From positions 1,054,001 through 1,118,000 of the forward strand of contig NZ_AP023262.1 of the NCBI RefSeq assembly GCF_016756615.1: a stretch of 64,000 bases of DNA, read 5' to 3'. A model generated the notes under the pieces. It saw nothing but the letters and a program-made list of their open reading frames with translations. It ran no database searches and was not told the origin of the DNA. Position 1 is the first letter of the stretch; each line of letters opens with the position of its first letter. This DNA comes from Mesorhizobium sp. L-8-3 (GTDB lineage Bacteria; Pseudomonadota; Alphaproteobacteria; Rhizobiales; Rhizobiaceae). The translations under genes and the position numbers were made by a program. This document shows positions 8,135-17,062 of the stretch, piece by piece.

Positions 8135-8931
8135 TCTCCAGCCTCGAGCGACAGTTCGCCGGTAACATCGGCGTAAACCTGCTCGACCTCTCTCGCGCCC
8201 GCCGGGGGAGTGAACGAAAATTGAGCGGGGTCGACACCCTCGCGCTTCCAATTGGTCAACCGAAGGGAATATTCCGGTGCCCCGGTTACCCACTTCGTCG
8301 TGATGACGTATTTGAGCGGAACCGGCTTCTCGCCCTTGCTGATCCAGATCTGCCAATCGACGATATCGGTTCTGAAGGCGAGGTGATCGCATTCGATGCC
8401 ACCGACGAAGCCTGATCCGACAACGGTCCCCTCGGTCACGCCCTCGGTGAGCACCGCATAGGGGTCGCTGGCCAACAGTTCGGCTCCCGGAGCATCGAGG
8501 CCGGTGGCGGCCCGAAACTCCTCAGTCGCTTCTTCGACGCTCGGCCCCGGACTGTCCATCTGCGCATAGACATTCAAAGCCTTGCCGTAGAGCGATATGG
8601 TCTTGCCATCGAACGTCACCTGCGCATCCGCAAATGGGCCCTTTCGGGTCATGCGGAAGCCCTTGGCGCGATCGAGGGCGAGAGAGCCCGAGGCGCTGTA
8701 CTGGATTTTCTGACCGGCAAGGTCGATGATCTCGTGGTCCGCGTCATAATCGACACTGAATGTGGACATGGCCTTGAGATTTTCGCTCATCGCCGCGAGG
8801 ATCTTGTCGGCCTCAGGATCGATCTTGTCCTGTGCAGCGGCCGGGTACGCTGCAGCAGCGGCCATAACGGCCAGGGGCAGCACACACCGCCGCGCACCCT
8901 TCCCGAGCCTTGTCAGTTTCGGTCCAATCAT
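8131..8931 (-). CDS. DUF2092-domain periplasmic protein
   Basis: A 266-residue exported protein. The signal peptide covers about residues 1-33 (hydrophobic core then AYPAAAQ), followed by the DUF2092 domain: IDPEADKILAAMSENLKAM, SFSVDYDADHEI, KGFRMTRKGPFADAQVTFDG and FTPPAGA near the end. DUF2092 proteins resemble LolA/LolB-type folds, so binding of a lipid or hydrophobic ligand is plausible but unproven. Start ATG 8931 has an AAGGTGAG site 6 bases upstream; an in-frame ATG at 8964 is less likely. The downstream small exported protein overlaps it by 4 bases. Confidence 0.8.
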   Translation of the reverse strand: MIGPKLTRLGKGARRCVLPLAVMAAAAAYPAAAQDKIDPEADKILAAMSENLKAMSTFSVDYDADHEIIDLAGQKIQYSASGSLALDRAKGFRMTRKGPFADAQVTFDGKTISLYGKALNVYAQMDSPGPSVEEATEEFRAATGLDAPGAELLASDPYAVLTEGVTEGTVVGSGFVGGIECDHLAFRTDIVDWQIWISKGEKPVPLKYVITTKWVTGAPEYSLRLTNWKREGVDPAQFSFTPPAGAREVEQVYADVTGELSLEAGE

Positions 8932-9404
8932 GGTCTCACCTTGAAGATGCTTCGTGTAAAGCACACCACCTAAAGGCCAGAGAGAATCTCCTCCGGACAG
9001 TCACCGTGCGCCCCTGGCCACATTGCTATGGGCGGCCCAATTCTTCTTGCCATTTTGCGCCAGGAACGCCTGGTAGCGCGATGCTTCATATGCATCATGG
9101 CGTCGCGATGTGGGCCTCTGGATCAGGCAGTGGCGACGCACCAGGGGTTGTGCTATCTGTGCGGCCGGCTGACCCTCAGAGATGGACGAACTCTATGTCG
9201 TTCCCGTCGAATACCTATTGATCGGCGGAAATGCCTTCCTTCGCACCGCGCTTTGAAAACCGGCTCTTGCAGTCGACTTCACCCTGCAAACTACTGACCG
9301 CGCTCGCTATCCGGCTTGCTTCCATTGTCATCGGTGATATGTGTAAACCATTCATTTTGCGCCAATGCCTAGTTTAGGAGTACTTTCAAATAGCCGCAGT
9401 CCCT
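8932..9404. other. Intergenic region, no gene seen
   Basis: This 473-base stretch separates the divergent DUF2092 operon and the AraC-type gene. Short open frames exist on the plus strand (8910-9221, 9028-9297) but have no ribosome site, atypical composition and no recognisable motif. It presumably carries both promoters. No clear operator palindrome was found. Confidence 0.5.
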
Positions 9405-10409
9405 GTGATCTCCAGCCACGTACTGCAGGGTCTGCCCGCATTCATACGAATTGAGCTCGGGGAGAAGGCGCTGCAACGCGCCAATCGTGCCGCGGGTTTC
9501 GATGTTGAATTGATCGAGGATCGAAACTTCTTCATTCCTCAGCGGTCCGTGGTCGGATTCGTCGACGAGACGGCAAGAGTGCTTGGCGATTCCAAACTCG
9601 GGCTTCTGCTCGTGCCGAGCAGGAACATCGCCGCCTACGGTACGTTCGGACGATACGTGACTGAAGCCGATACTCTCGGCCAGGCGATCACGCGGACTAT
9701 CGCGACCCTCCAATACCACAGTACTTATGACGGGTTGTCTGTCGCAACCGCTGCAGATGAGGTACGTCTCAGCTATACATTTGCCTTGGCCGGTTCTCGG
9801 GGATACGCTTCTTCCGTCGCATGCGCCGCCGCCGGCATATTGTTGAGCCTCTTCAGGGCATATCTGCCCGATCATTGGCGCCCGCGTCGCATTGAACTCG
9901 ACATCCCGACCCCCTGCCACACTTCTCCATTTGAAGATGTGTTTCAATGCCCGGTCGTGTTCAATGCACCTGCAGTGGCGGTCGTCGTTGAAGGGCATCG
10001 ATTGATGGCAGCGCCGAGACGCACATCACGGCCGATTGTGACATTCGAAGACGTCGCGCGTGATCGCCGAGGCGGTGCGCCGCGGAGTTTGCTCGACATT
10101 GCCGTCGCCCAGATTCGTGCGCAACTTCAGGCGGGTGACGTGTCCATCGAGGACGCTGCGCGATCCATGGATACAAGCGTTCGAACGCTTCAGCGTGAGC
10201 TACAGCAGGCCGGTGCCGACTTTCGCAGCCTTACGAGTGCCGTGCGGATTGAACGGGCCACCGAACTCCTAATGGGAACGAACGTCTCTGTTACCAGCAT
10301 TTCGGAGGAGCTGGGCTACTCGTCACCGGCGGGGTTTTCGCGGGCATTCCGGAAGGTCAAAGGCTTAGGCCCGCGGGAGTTTCGCTCGATGGACCCGGGC
10401 CACGACTGA
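9405..10409 (+). CDS. AraC-family regulator with OruR/arabinose-binding-like N-terminal domain
   Basis: A 334-residue regulator. Residues 1-190 match the Arabinose_bd/OruR-type N-terminal domain (DRNFFIPQRSVVGFVDETAR, LGLLLVPSRNIAAYGTFGRY). The last 100 residues are an AraC helix-turn-helix pair (IEDAARSMDTSVRTLQRELQ and VSITSISEELGYSSPAGFSRAF-like, ending in GLGPREFR). GTG 9405 is the first possible start after the in-frame TAG at 9375-9377; the upstream Shine-Dalgarno signal is poor. It stands alone 200 bases before the secreted beta-propeller gene on the same strand, a possible target. Codon use is less GC-extreme than in the neighbours. Confidence 0.85.
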   Translation: MISSHVLQGLPAFIRIELGEKALQRANRAAGFDVELIEDRNFFIPQRSVVGFVDETARVLGDSKLGLLLVPSRNIAAYGTFGRYVTEADTLGQAITRTIATLQYHSTYDGLSVATAADEVRLSYTFALAGSRGYASSVACAAAGILLSLFRAYLPDHWRPRRIELDIPTPCHTSPFEDVFQCPVVFNAPAVAVVVEGHRLMAAPRRTSRPIVTFEDVARDRRGGAPRSLLDIAVAQIRAQLQAGDVSIEDAARSMDTSVRTLQRELQQAGADFRSLTSAVRIERATELLMGTNVSVTSISEELGYSSPAGFSRAFRKVKGLGPREFRSMDPGHD

Positions 10410-10608
10410 TTTGTGGCCGCGTGCCCACGCGACCGGAGGCCGTGGGTTGAACCAGGGCTATTTTCGGACCCCAAAGCCGCTCAGGCAACGATCGTCGTAG
10501 CGTGAAATGGCAAGACGCCTTCGTTGCTCCCATGGGATAAGTGCAGGTGCATCTTGTTCCCGGCGGAACACGGGCAAGCCGGCGCGATTGTACGAGGTGA
10601 CGACGACC

Positions 10609-12694
10609 ATGCGCCTGCCATTTCTTGCCTTTGCTTTTGTCACCGCAGCCTTCGGGCAGGTCGCTTCGGCCGAGCAACTTGTCGGCAACGTCAACGGCGG
10701 CGGCGGCCCCATCGCAAAGTCGACGGTGACGCTATGGGCTGCGGGCGAGGGAGCACCCACCAAGCTGTCGGAAACAAGCACAGGTGACGACGGCGCGTTT
10801 CGCTTTGAATTCGACATCCAGAAGGCTGGCGGCGACGTGCTTTACCTGACCGCCAGAGGTGGAGAGCCCAAGACTGGCGGCTCGCAGGGGGCGCACCCGG
10901 CCATCGCGTTGATGGCAACGTTAGGCACCATTGCCCCGAAAGAAGTGACCGTCAACGAGCTCACGACCATGGCATCAGTATGGACGGGCGCGCAGTTCTT
11001 GAAAGGCGAAACGCTGAGCGGGCATGCGCTCGGACTGAAGATCGCCTCGGGCAATGTGCCCAACCTGGGGGACCTCGCGACCGGCGGATTGGGGCCCGTG
11101 ATCCAGGATCCCCTGAACAGCACGCAGACCACCTCTCTGGCTACGTTGAACACCTTGGGTGGCTTGCTGTCGGGCTGCATCACGCGCGTGCAGACGGACG
11201 CCTGTGAAAGGTTGTTTCAGGCTTCCACGCCGCCCGGAGGGGCCGCTCCGACCGACACGTTGACGGCGGCCCAGGCCATCGCGCTGCATCCGTGGAATGG
11301 GCCCGAGAAGCTGTTTGCGCTGTTGGACCATTTCTACCCGGCCCAGGACGGGCCGGGCTCCCGCACCGTCCCGTTCCGGCCATACCTTCTGTTCGCTCCC
11401 GGCACATGGACCATCGCGCTGCGTTACGCAGGGGGTGGTTTGAGCGGCCTCGGCGGCATCGGCATCGACGGCGATGGCGACGCCTGGGCGGCAAACAATC
11501 AGATGGCAGGCTCGCAATCGACCATGTACGGCGGGATCGGCGGCACGCTCTCCGAGCTTGCGCCGAATGGCCGCCCCATCTCGCCGATGACCACCGGCTA
11601 TACTGGAGGCGGCGTGGACTTTCCCGGCTGGGGCCTCACCGTCGCCGGCGACGGCAAGGTGTGGGTGACAAGCATCACCGGGAGGACGATCCCTGTTTTC
11701 GATAAGACTGGGAAGCCTCTGTCCCCGCCGACCGGCTACAACCCGAATGGGCAACTTGGCGGCATGCAGGGCATCAATACGACCCCCCGACGGGGATGTA
11801 TGGGCGCTGGATTCAAGCAAGAGCCAGATCGTCCACCTGCCGAAAGTCGATCCGGCCCAGGCGCGTATCCTGTGCCGCACCGTCGACGACAAGCCCGTCG
11901 ACGGCACCTGCCAGGTGAAGGGACCGTTCCACGTCGCGGTCGATCTGCAAGGCCGCATCCTGGTTTCCAACGCTAACTCCAATACGGTCACCCGCTTCCC
12001 GGCGAATGATCCCGGCAAGGCCGAACAATTGGAAGTCGGTTACAGCCCCCATGCCATCTCTATCGATAGCCAGGGCAATGCGTGGGTCGCGAATACGCTG
12101 GGCGAGCCGAGCGCCAAGGAGAAGCTGGATCTGCTCCGGATGAAGTTGCGGAGCGAGTTGGAAAGCAGGCTGGAACCGGCTGGCGGCGGTGACGAGACGG
12201 TAGAAAAGTTCATCGCCCTGGTCCGCATAATAGAGGAGTTCCCCGGCGGCAGCGTGAGCATCATACGCCCCGACGGCACCCCGGCGCCCGCCCCGTCGTT
12301 TGACGGTGGAGGGAGCATTAGCGGGCCTTGGGGCATTACGATTGACGGCAATGACCACGTATGGGTTGCGAACGGTTTCGGCAAAACACTGACCGAGCTT
12401 TGCGGTGTGCGTACCGAGACGTGCCCTCCCGGCTTCAAGACGGGCGACCCGATCTCTCCACCCAAGACCGGCTATGCCGGGAAGGGGATGCAATTTCTGA
12501 CCGGTGTTGCAGTCGATCCGGCTGGAAATGTGTGGGCCGCCAACAATATCGATCTTATGGATGAGGTTTGTCTAGCGAAGATGCCTGACGAAACCGTTTC
12601 AACGCGCTGTGGCGGCAACGGCTTCGTTGTGTTCTTCGGGTTGGCGAAACCCGTGAGGACACCGGTGATCGGCAGCCAGGTACGACGCTGGTAG
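10609..12694 (+). pseudogene. Secreted NHL/Vgb-type beta-propeller protein, +1 frameshift
   Basis: If the frame is repaired the protein has about 694 residues. Parts in order: signal peptide MRLPFLAFAFVTAAFGQVASA; a carboxypeptidase-regulatory-like domain of about 75 residues; a helical linker; then propeller repeats of the type GGIGIDGDGDAWAANN, GLTVAGDGKVWVTS, HAISIDSQGNAWVAN, GITIDGNDHVWVANG and GVAVDPAGNVWAANN. The frame breaks in a run of six C at about 11785-11790. With five C the repeat TPDGDVWALDS is restored, and the second frame runs to the TAG at 12692. ATG 10609 has GAGGTGA 8 bases upstream. The family is related to streptogramin-lyase-like (Vgb) propellers; the ligand is unknown. 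A homopolymer lesion may be a sequencing artefact. Confidence 0.75.
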
Positions 12695-12712
12695 GCGGCG
12701 ACGGGGCGGCAC

Positions 12713-13066
12713 ATGAAGCATGTGCCTATATTTGCCGCGGTCGCCGAGATGGCGACCGGTCTTGCCTTGATCGTGGCCCCCTCGATGGTCGGGCAACTGC
12801 TGCTTGGCGTTCCCCTGGCTGAACCTGCCGCGACGGTGGCCGGCGTCCTCGACCTGGCCCTGCTGGGGCTTGGCGCTGCTTGCTGGCCAGGCCCCCCAAG
12901 ACTTGGCATGCTGTTCTACAGCGCGCTTGTCACGCTCTATCTTGCCTATGCTGGATTTTCGCCCCTCCCGACCGGACCGCTTTTCTGGCCGGTCGTGGTG
13001 CTGCATGGCGTGCTGGCCATTTTGCTCCTACTCACCTGGAAACGATCCGGTAGCGGACGAGCATGA
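12713..13066 (+). CDS. Small integral membrane protein of unknown function
   Basis: A 117-residue protein with about four hydrophobic helices: IFAAVAEMATGLALIVAP, ATVAGVLDLALLGLGAAC, LGMLFYSALVTLYLAYAG and a Val/Leu-rich segment near the C-terminus, ending in a positive tail (WKRSGSGRA). It starts 18 bases after the propeller gene on the same strand and is probably co-transcribed with it. No named family was recognised. Confidence 0.65.
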   Translation: MKHVPIFAAVAEMATGLALIVAPSMVGQLLLGVPLAEPAATVAGVLDLALLGLGAACWPGPPRLGMLFYSALVTLYLAYAGFSPLPTGPLFWPVVVLHGVLAILLLLTWKRSGSGRA

Positions 13067-13599
13067 ATTGAGATCCGGGCCAGGCATCACTCTCGTGGAG
13101 CTCGCCAGATAGCTGTTTCCGCGATGCCGAAGACGGATCCGGAAGCGGGCCTGGACCGGCGACCTTGTCGAATGCGGGTAGGGCCGAAGCATCCAGGCGA
13201 AACTCTGCAAGGGTCGCTGGGGTCCTCGCGTTGCCGCCGGCCTCATCGATGTCCGCCATGCGATCGGATCACAACGTTCGCCATTTCCAGAGGAAATGCC
13301 GGCTTGGCACGCGACCGCGACCTCCGCCAGCGGCCGCTGGCCGGCATGACTCGAACTTTTGCCACCGATAGCCGTCGTCTCAACCTTTCTTTCTCGGCGG
13401 CCATTCCCCGACTCTTGCTCTGGATGGTCCAGCGGCTGTCGGCGGTAGTGCAGTCGAGAAGCGGAAGTGGCTCTCCGGCGTCGATTCGAACACGGTTCTA
13501 AAACTGTCACGCGCGGGAAACAGGCACGGCCTATCGAGCCGTCAGCGAGGCGCATCGCTTCCGGGATGCGCATCCGACGGAGATCGAACGGAGCCTGCG
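13067..13599. other. Intergenic region, no confident gene
   Basis: 533 bases between the small membrane protein and the phosphoesterase gene. Open frames occur on both strands (for example 13124-13501 plus and 13028-13573 minus), but they are Arg/Ser/Pro-rich composition artefacts without start signals. A stretch near 13480-13500 faintly resembles a tRNA T-arm but does not fold into a tRNA. The promoter of the phosphoesterase/ABC operon is probably in the last 100 bases. Confidence 0.5.
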
Positions 13600-14451
13600 A
13601 TGGAACGCGAAACCACCTTCATCCACCTCACCGACCTGCATATCGGCCGACCCGGCCACGACGATCCGCATCTCTTCAGCGACACCACCGCGACGCTGGA
13701 AACGATCCTCGGCATGATCGCCACGATCGAGCCCCGGCCGAGCTTCGTCGTCGCCAGCGGCGACCTTACCAACCGCGGCGATGCGGAAAGCTTCAAGGCG
13801 CTGAAATCGGTCATGGCCAGGCTCGACCTGCCCGTCGTCTACGCGCTCGGCAACCACGACACCCGCGAGGGCTTCTACCGGGGCTTTCTCGACCGCGCCG
13901 AGGATCTCGACGCCCCCTATTTCCACGATCAGGTGATCGACGGCGTCCATCTGATCACGCTGGATTCGTCCATCCCCGGCCAGATCGGCGGCGCCATCGA
14001 GCCCGAGCAGTTCGCCTGGCTGGAAAGGGTGCTGGAAACCCATGCCGACCTGCCCAAGCTGATCGTCTCGCATCACCCGCCCGCGATCGGCGACGAAGGC
14101 GAATTCGCTCCGTGGCGGTCGATCCGCGGCGAGGATACGGCGAGGCTCGCCGCGCTCCTCAAGGGGCGCAACGTCGTCGGCATATTGAGCGGCCACATCC
14201 ACTACGACCGCGTCACCGTCTGGCACGGCATTCCCGTCGTCATCGGCATGGGCCAGCACGCGGCGACCGACATTCTGGTGAGGGACGTGCTGCGCATGGT
14301 CAACGGCGCGTCCTTCGCGATCGGCACCGTCCGCGATTCGGGCCTGACCGTCTCCTTCGTGCCGCTGCCTTCGGACCGCGCCGAACTCAACCGCTACCCG
14401 CTCGACATGCTGCGCAAGCTCAACGAGGGCATGGCCGCCGCGGCCGAATAA
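13600..14451 (+). CDS. Calcineurin-like metallophosphoesterase (CpdA/GpdQ type)
   Basis: A 283-residue cytoplasmic binuclear-metal phosphodiesterase. All ligand motifs of the family are present: DLHIG (Asp and His near residue 11), GDLTN, GNHD, the HH of VSHHPP and GHIH. Size and motif spacing fit the cAMP phosphodiesterase CpdA or glycerophosphodiesterase GpdQ class. There is no signal peptide. It is the first gene of an operon with a sugar-type ABC transporter and a phosphatase, separated from the binding-protein gene by 29 bases. That context favours hydrolysis of an imported phosphodiester over signalling by cAMP. The substrate is an inference. Confidence 0.88.
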   Translation: MERETTFIHLTDLHIGRPGHDDPHLFSDTTATLETILGMIATIEPRPSFVVASGDLTNRGDAESFKALKSVMARLDLPVVYALGNHDTREGFYRGFLDRAEDLDAPYFHDQVIDGVHLITLDSSIPGQIGGAIEPEQFAWLERVLETHADLPKLIVSHHPPAIGDEGEFAPWRSIRGEDTARLAALLKGRNVVGILSGHIHYDRVTVWHGIPVVIGMGQHAATDILVRDVLRMVNGASFAIGTVRDSGLTVSFVPLPSDRAELNRYPLDMLRKLNEGMAAAAE

Positions 14452-14480
14452 CCAGATCCCTTCCAGGAAAGGAATTGACG

Positions 14481-15782
14481 ATGCTGAGAAGAAGCTGTCT
14501 CAAGCTGATGCTCGCCGCCGGCGCGGCGCTCGCGGCACCCGCCGGCATGGCCAGGGCCGAGATGCCGGCCACGGTCGACCAGCCGGTCACTATCACCTTC
14601 TACAACTACAATCTGGCCTCGGCGAGCGCCGGCGCCGACGCCACCCGCGAGCTGCTCAAGGAGTTCATGGCGGCCAATCCGAACATCACGGTAGAGGGCA
14701 TCCCGGTGCCGCCGAACGAGATCCTGTCGCGGGTCCAGGCCGACATCGTCGCGGGGCGCCAGCCCGACGTCGCGCAGCTCGTCTTCCGTGACCTGATCTA
14801 CATCGCCCAGGACCTCGGCGGAAACGCGCTGGAGGACATGGTGCCCGCCGCCGAACTGACCGACCACCTCTCGGGCATGATCCCGCAAGGTCTCGATCTC
14901 GGCCGGATCGACGGCAAGACCTACGGCCTCGCCTACACCTTCTCGACACCGATCCTCTATTACAATGCCGATCTCTTCAGGCAGGCAGGCCTTGACCCGG
15001 ACAAGCCGCCCCGGACCTGGGACGAGGTCAAGGCCGCCGGCGAGGCGATCAGCCAGAAGACCGGCAAGCACGGCTTCTTCCCCGGCGCCTACGGTCCGGT
15101 CGACGGCACCTTCGTCTACCAGGCGATCGAGATGTCGAACGGCGGCAATGTGCGCGACGGCAACCGGCTGACCTTCGCAGAGGGCGACGCGCTGGAGGCG
15201 ACCAAGATGCTGCGCGCCATGGTCGACAGCGGCGCCCACGCCCGCATCGACGTCGGCGCCCATATGGACACCATGGCGAGCGGCAATCTCGGCATGTTCC
15301 TCTATACCAGCGCCGTGCAGAACAGCCTGCTCAAATCGGCCGCCGGCAATTTCGAGCTGCGTGTGGCCGCCATGCCGGCCTTCGGCGAGAAGCCGACCCG
15401 GCCGACCAATTCGGGCAGCGCGCTCTTCGTCTTCAGCAAGGACCCGGTAAAGCAGCGGGCGGCCTATGAGCTGCTGAAGTTCCTGACTTCGAAGCACGCC
15501 TACACGGTCATAACCAGCAAGATCGGCTATCTGCCGCTCCGGCTCGATATCGTCGACGATCCGCAATATCTCGCCGAATGGGTGAAGACGCATCCGATGA
15601 TCCGGCCGAATCTGGAACAACTCACGCGGCTGACCGCCAACGTCGCCTTTCCCGGTCCCAACTACCGGCAGGTCGAGAAGGTGATGATGGACGGCATCCG
15701 CGAAGCGGTCTTCGGCGAGGGCGATGCGGAAGCCGCGCTGAAGCAGGCCCAGGCCGACGCCCAGAGCCTGATGCCGGAATAG
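14481..15782 (+). CDS. ABC transporter solute-binding protein, family 1 (UgpB-like)
   Basis: A 433-residue periplasmic binding protein. It has an Arg-rich signal peptide (MLRRSCLKLMLAAGAALAAP, cleavage near ARA) and a mature family-1 domain: VTITFYNYNLASAS, QPDVAQLVF, YGLAYTFSTPILYYNADLF and the hinge region NSGSALFVFSKDP. These resemble UgpB/glycerol-phosphate or sugar-binding proteins. ATG 14481 follows an AGGAAAGGA-type site. The next gene is the first permease, 353 bases away across a repeat pair that could lower permease expression relative to the binding protein. The neighbouring phosphoesterase and phosphatase suggest that the ligand is a phosphorylated polyol or phosphodiester. Confidence 0.88.
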   Translation: MLRRSCLKLMLAAGAALAAPAGMARAEMPATVDQPVTITFYNYNLASASAGADATRELLKEFMAANPNITVEGIPVPPNEILSRVQADIVAGRQPDVAQLVFRDLIYIAQDLGGNALEDMVPAAELTDHLSGMIPQGLDLGRIDGKTYGLAYTFSTPILYYNADLFRQAGLDPDKPPRTWDEVKAAGEAISQKTGKHGFFPGAYGPVDGTFVYQAIEMSNGGNVRDGNRLTFAEGDALEATKMLRAMVDSGAHARIDVGAHMDTMASGNLGMFLYTSAVQNSLLKSAAGNFELRVAAMPAFGEKPTRPTNSGSALFVFSKDPVKQRAAYELLKFLTSKHAYTVITSKIGYLPLRLDIVDDPQYLAEWVKTHPMIRPNLEQLTRLTANVAFPGPNYRQVEKVMMDGIREAVFGEGDAEAALKQAQADAQSLMPE

Positions 15783-15855
15783 GGAAAGACCGGGGCGTCG
15801 GCAGGGATGCCGCCGCCTCATTCTTACCTCGCGGCTTGCACCCATCGGGGAAGTA

Positions 15856-15909
15856 CCCCTCATCCGACCGCACTTCGTGCGGCCACCTTCTCCCACAAGG
15901 GGAGAAGGG
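15856..15909 (+). repeat. RIME-like intergenic repeat, arm 1
   Basis: About 54 bases beginning CCCCTCATCCGACC, with an internal hairpin CCGCACttcGTGCGG and a second hairpin in the CCTTCTCCC...GGGGAGAAGG part. It matches the rhizobial RIME-type palindromic intergenic element from memory of the family. An inverted copy lies at 15979-16037. Confidence 0.75.
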
Positions 15910-15978
15910 AAGGCCCTGCCGCAGCGTTCCCGCCAGTCGCTGGCGTTGATTTGCACAGCCGGCCAAGCCAGGCTCCTG

Positions 15979-16037
15979 CCTTCCCCACCTGTGGGAGAAG
16001 GTGGCCGCGCCCGCAAAGGGCGCGGTCGGATGAGGGG
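15979..16037 (-). repeat. RIME-like intergenic repeat, arm 2 (inverted copy)
   Basis: An inverted, slightly diverged copy of the element at 15856-15909. It reads CCTTCCCCACCTGTGGGAG, then AAGGTGGCCGCGCCC and ends GGTCGGATGAGGGG. The two arms lie in the transcript between the binding-protein gene and the first permease gene and could form a large stem-loop. Confidence 0.75.
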
Positions 16038-16135
16038 TTCTTCCGCGATGCTCGCATATGTGGCGTCAGGACGGAAGGCTGACCGCAAGTCCCGCAGCGA
16101 CACAACACAACCGACGGCAACAAAAGCACGCTCAG

Positions 16136-17062
16136 ATGACCAACCCGCCCTCGTCCCACTTCAGCCCGCTCGACCGGCTGTTCGGCGAACCACGGCTGGA
16201 GCCCTGGCTCTATCTGCTGCCAGTGGTCGCCACGCTGGTGATCTGGGTCTATGCGCCCCTTCTCGAGGCGTTCCAGCTCTCCTTCTATCAATGGAACATG
16301 CTGCCGACGGCCTCGAAGACCTATGTCGGGCTCGACAATTACCGGCGCCTGTTCGTCCTGCCGGAAATGCAGCGCGCTTTGTGGAACACGGCCATCTACA
16401 TCATCGGCCTGTTCCCGATGTCGGTGCTGATCCCCCTCGCCGTGGCGATCTTCACACAGGAACTCAAGGGCCCCTGGCGCAACCTCTACCGCACGCTGAT
16501 CTTCGTGCCAATGATCATAGCGCCCGTCGTGGCGGCCATCGTATGGCGCTGGCTTCTCAACGAGGATCACGGGCTGGTCAACGAGATGTTCGCCGCTCTC
16601 GGCCTGTCCAGGATCGGCTTCCTGCAGGATCCGGACTATGCGCTGGCCACGCTGATCTGGATCACGGGCTGGAAGCTCGTCGGCTTCTCCACCCTTTTGT
16701 TCTCCGCCGCCAATGCCGGCATCAACCCCAGCTACATCGAGGCGGCACGCATGGACGGTGCCACGCCATGGCAGATCATCCGCGACGTCCGACTGCCGCT
16801 CCTGTCGCCGACCATCCTGCTCCTGTCGATGATGACGATCCTGTTCGGGGCGCAGTGGAGCTTCACCTATATCAACGTGCTCACTCAGGGCGGGCCGCTC
16901 AAATCGACCACCAACATCTTCTATCTCCTGTGGGACTACGGTTTCGGCAGCCTGTCCGTCGGCTGGAGCTCGGCGGCCGGCATGATCGCCTTCGCCGGCT
17001 TCGGGGCGATTGCCATGCTCCTGCTGTGGCTCATGCAGAGGCGTGCCTTCCATGACAACTGA
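16136..17062 (+). CDS. ABC transporter permease, MalF/UgpA type
   Basis: A 308-residue inner-membrane permease with six predicted helices and the binding-protein-dependent transport (EAA) signature YIEAARMDGATPWQIIRDVRLP at about residues 200-221, which contacts the ATPase. It opens with a short cytoplasmic tail and LYLLPVVATLVIWVYAPLLEA. It pairs with the next permease, whose start lies 11 bases inside this gene. No ATP-binding subunit is encoded in this operon. Confidence 0.92.
   Translation: MTNPPSSHFSPLDRLFGEPRLEPWLYLLPVVATLVIWVYAPLLEAFQLSFYQWNMLPTASKTYVGLDNYRRLFVLPEMQRALWNTAIYIIGLFPMSVLIPLAVAIFTQELKGPWRNLYRTLIFVPMIIAPVVAAIVWRWLLNEDHGLVNEMFAALGLSRIGFLQDPDYALATLIWITGWKLVGFSTLLFSAANAGINPSYIEAARMDGATPWQIIRDVRLPLLSPTILLLSMMTILFGAQWSFTYINVLTQGGPLKSTTNIFYLLWDYGFGSLSVGWSSAAGMIAFAGFGAIAMLLLWLMQRRAFHDN

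Noticed and set aside
8910..9297. Two short plus-strand frames in the DUF2092/AraC spacer
   Set aside because: No ribosome site, no motif, and one overlaps the start of DUF2092.
13440..13520. tRNA-like T-arm sequence (GTGTTCGAATCGAC on the minus strand)
   Set aside because: The acceptor and D-arm do not pair; no cloverleaf is possible.
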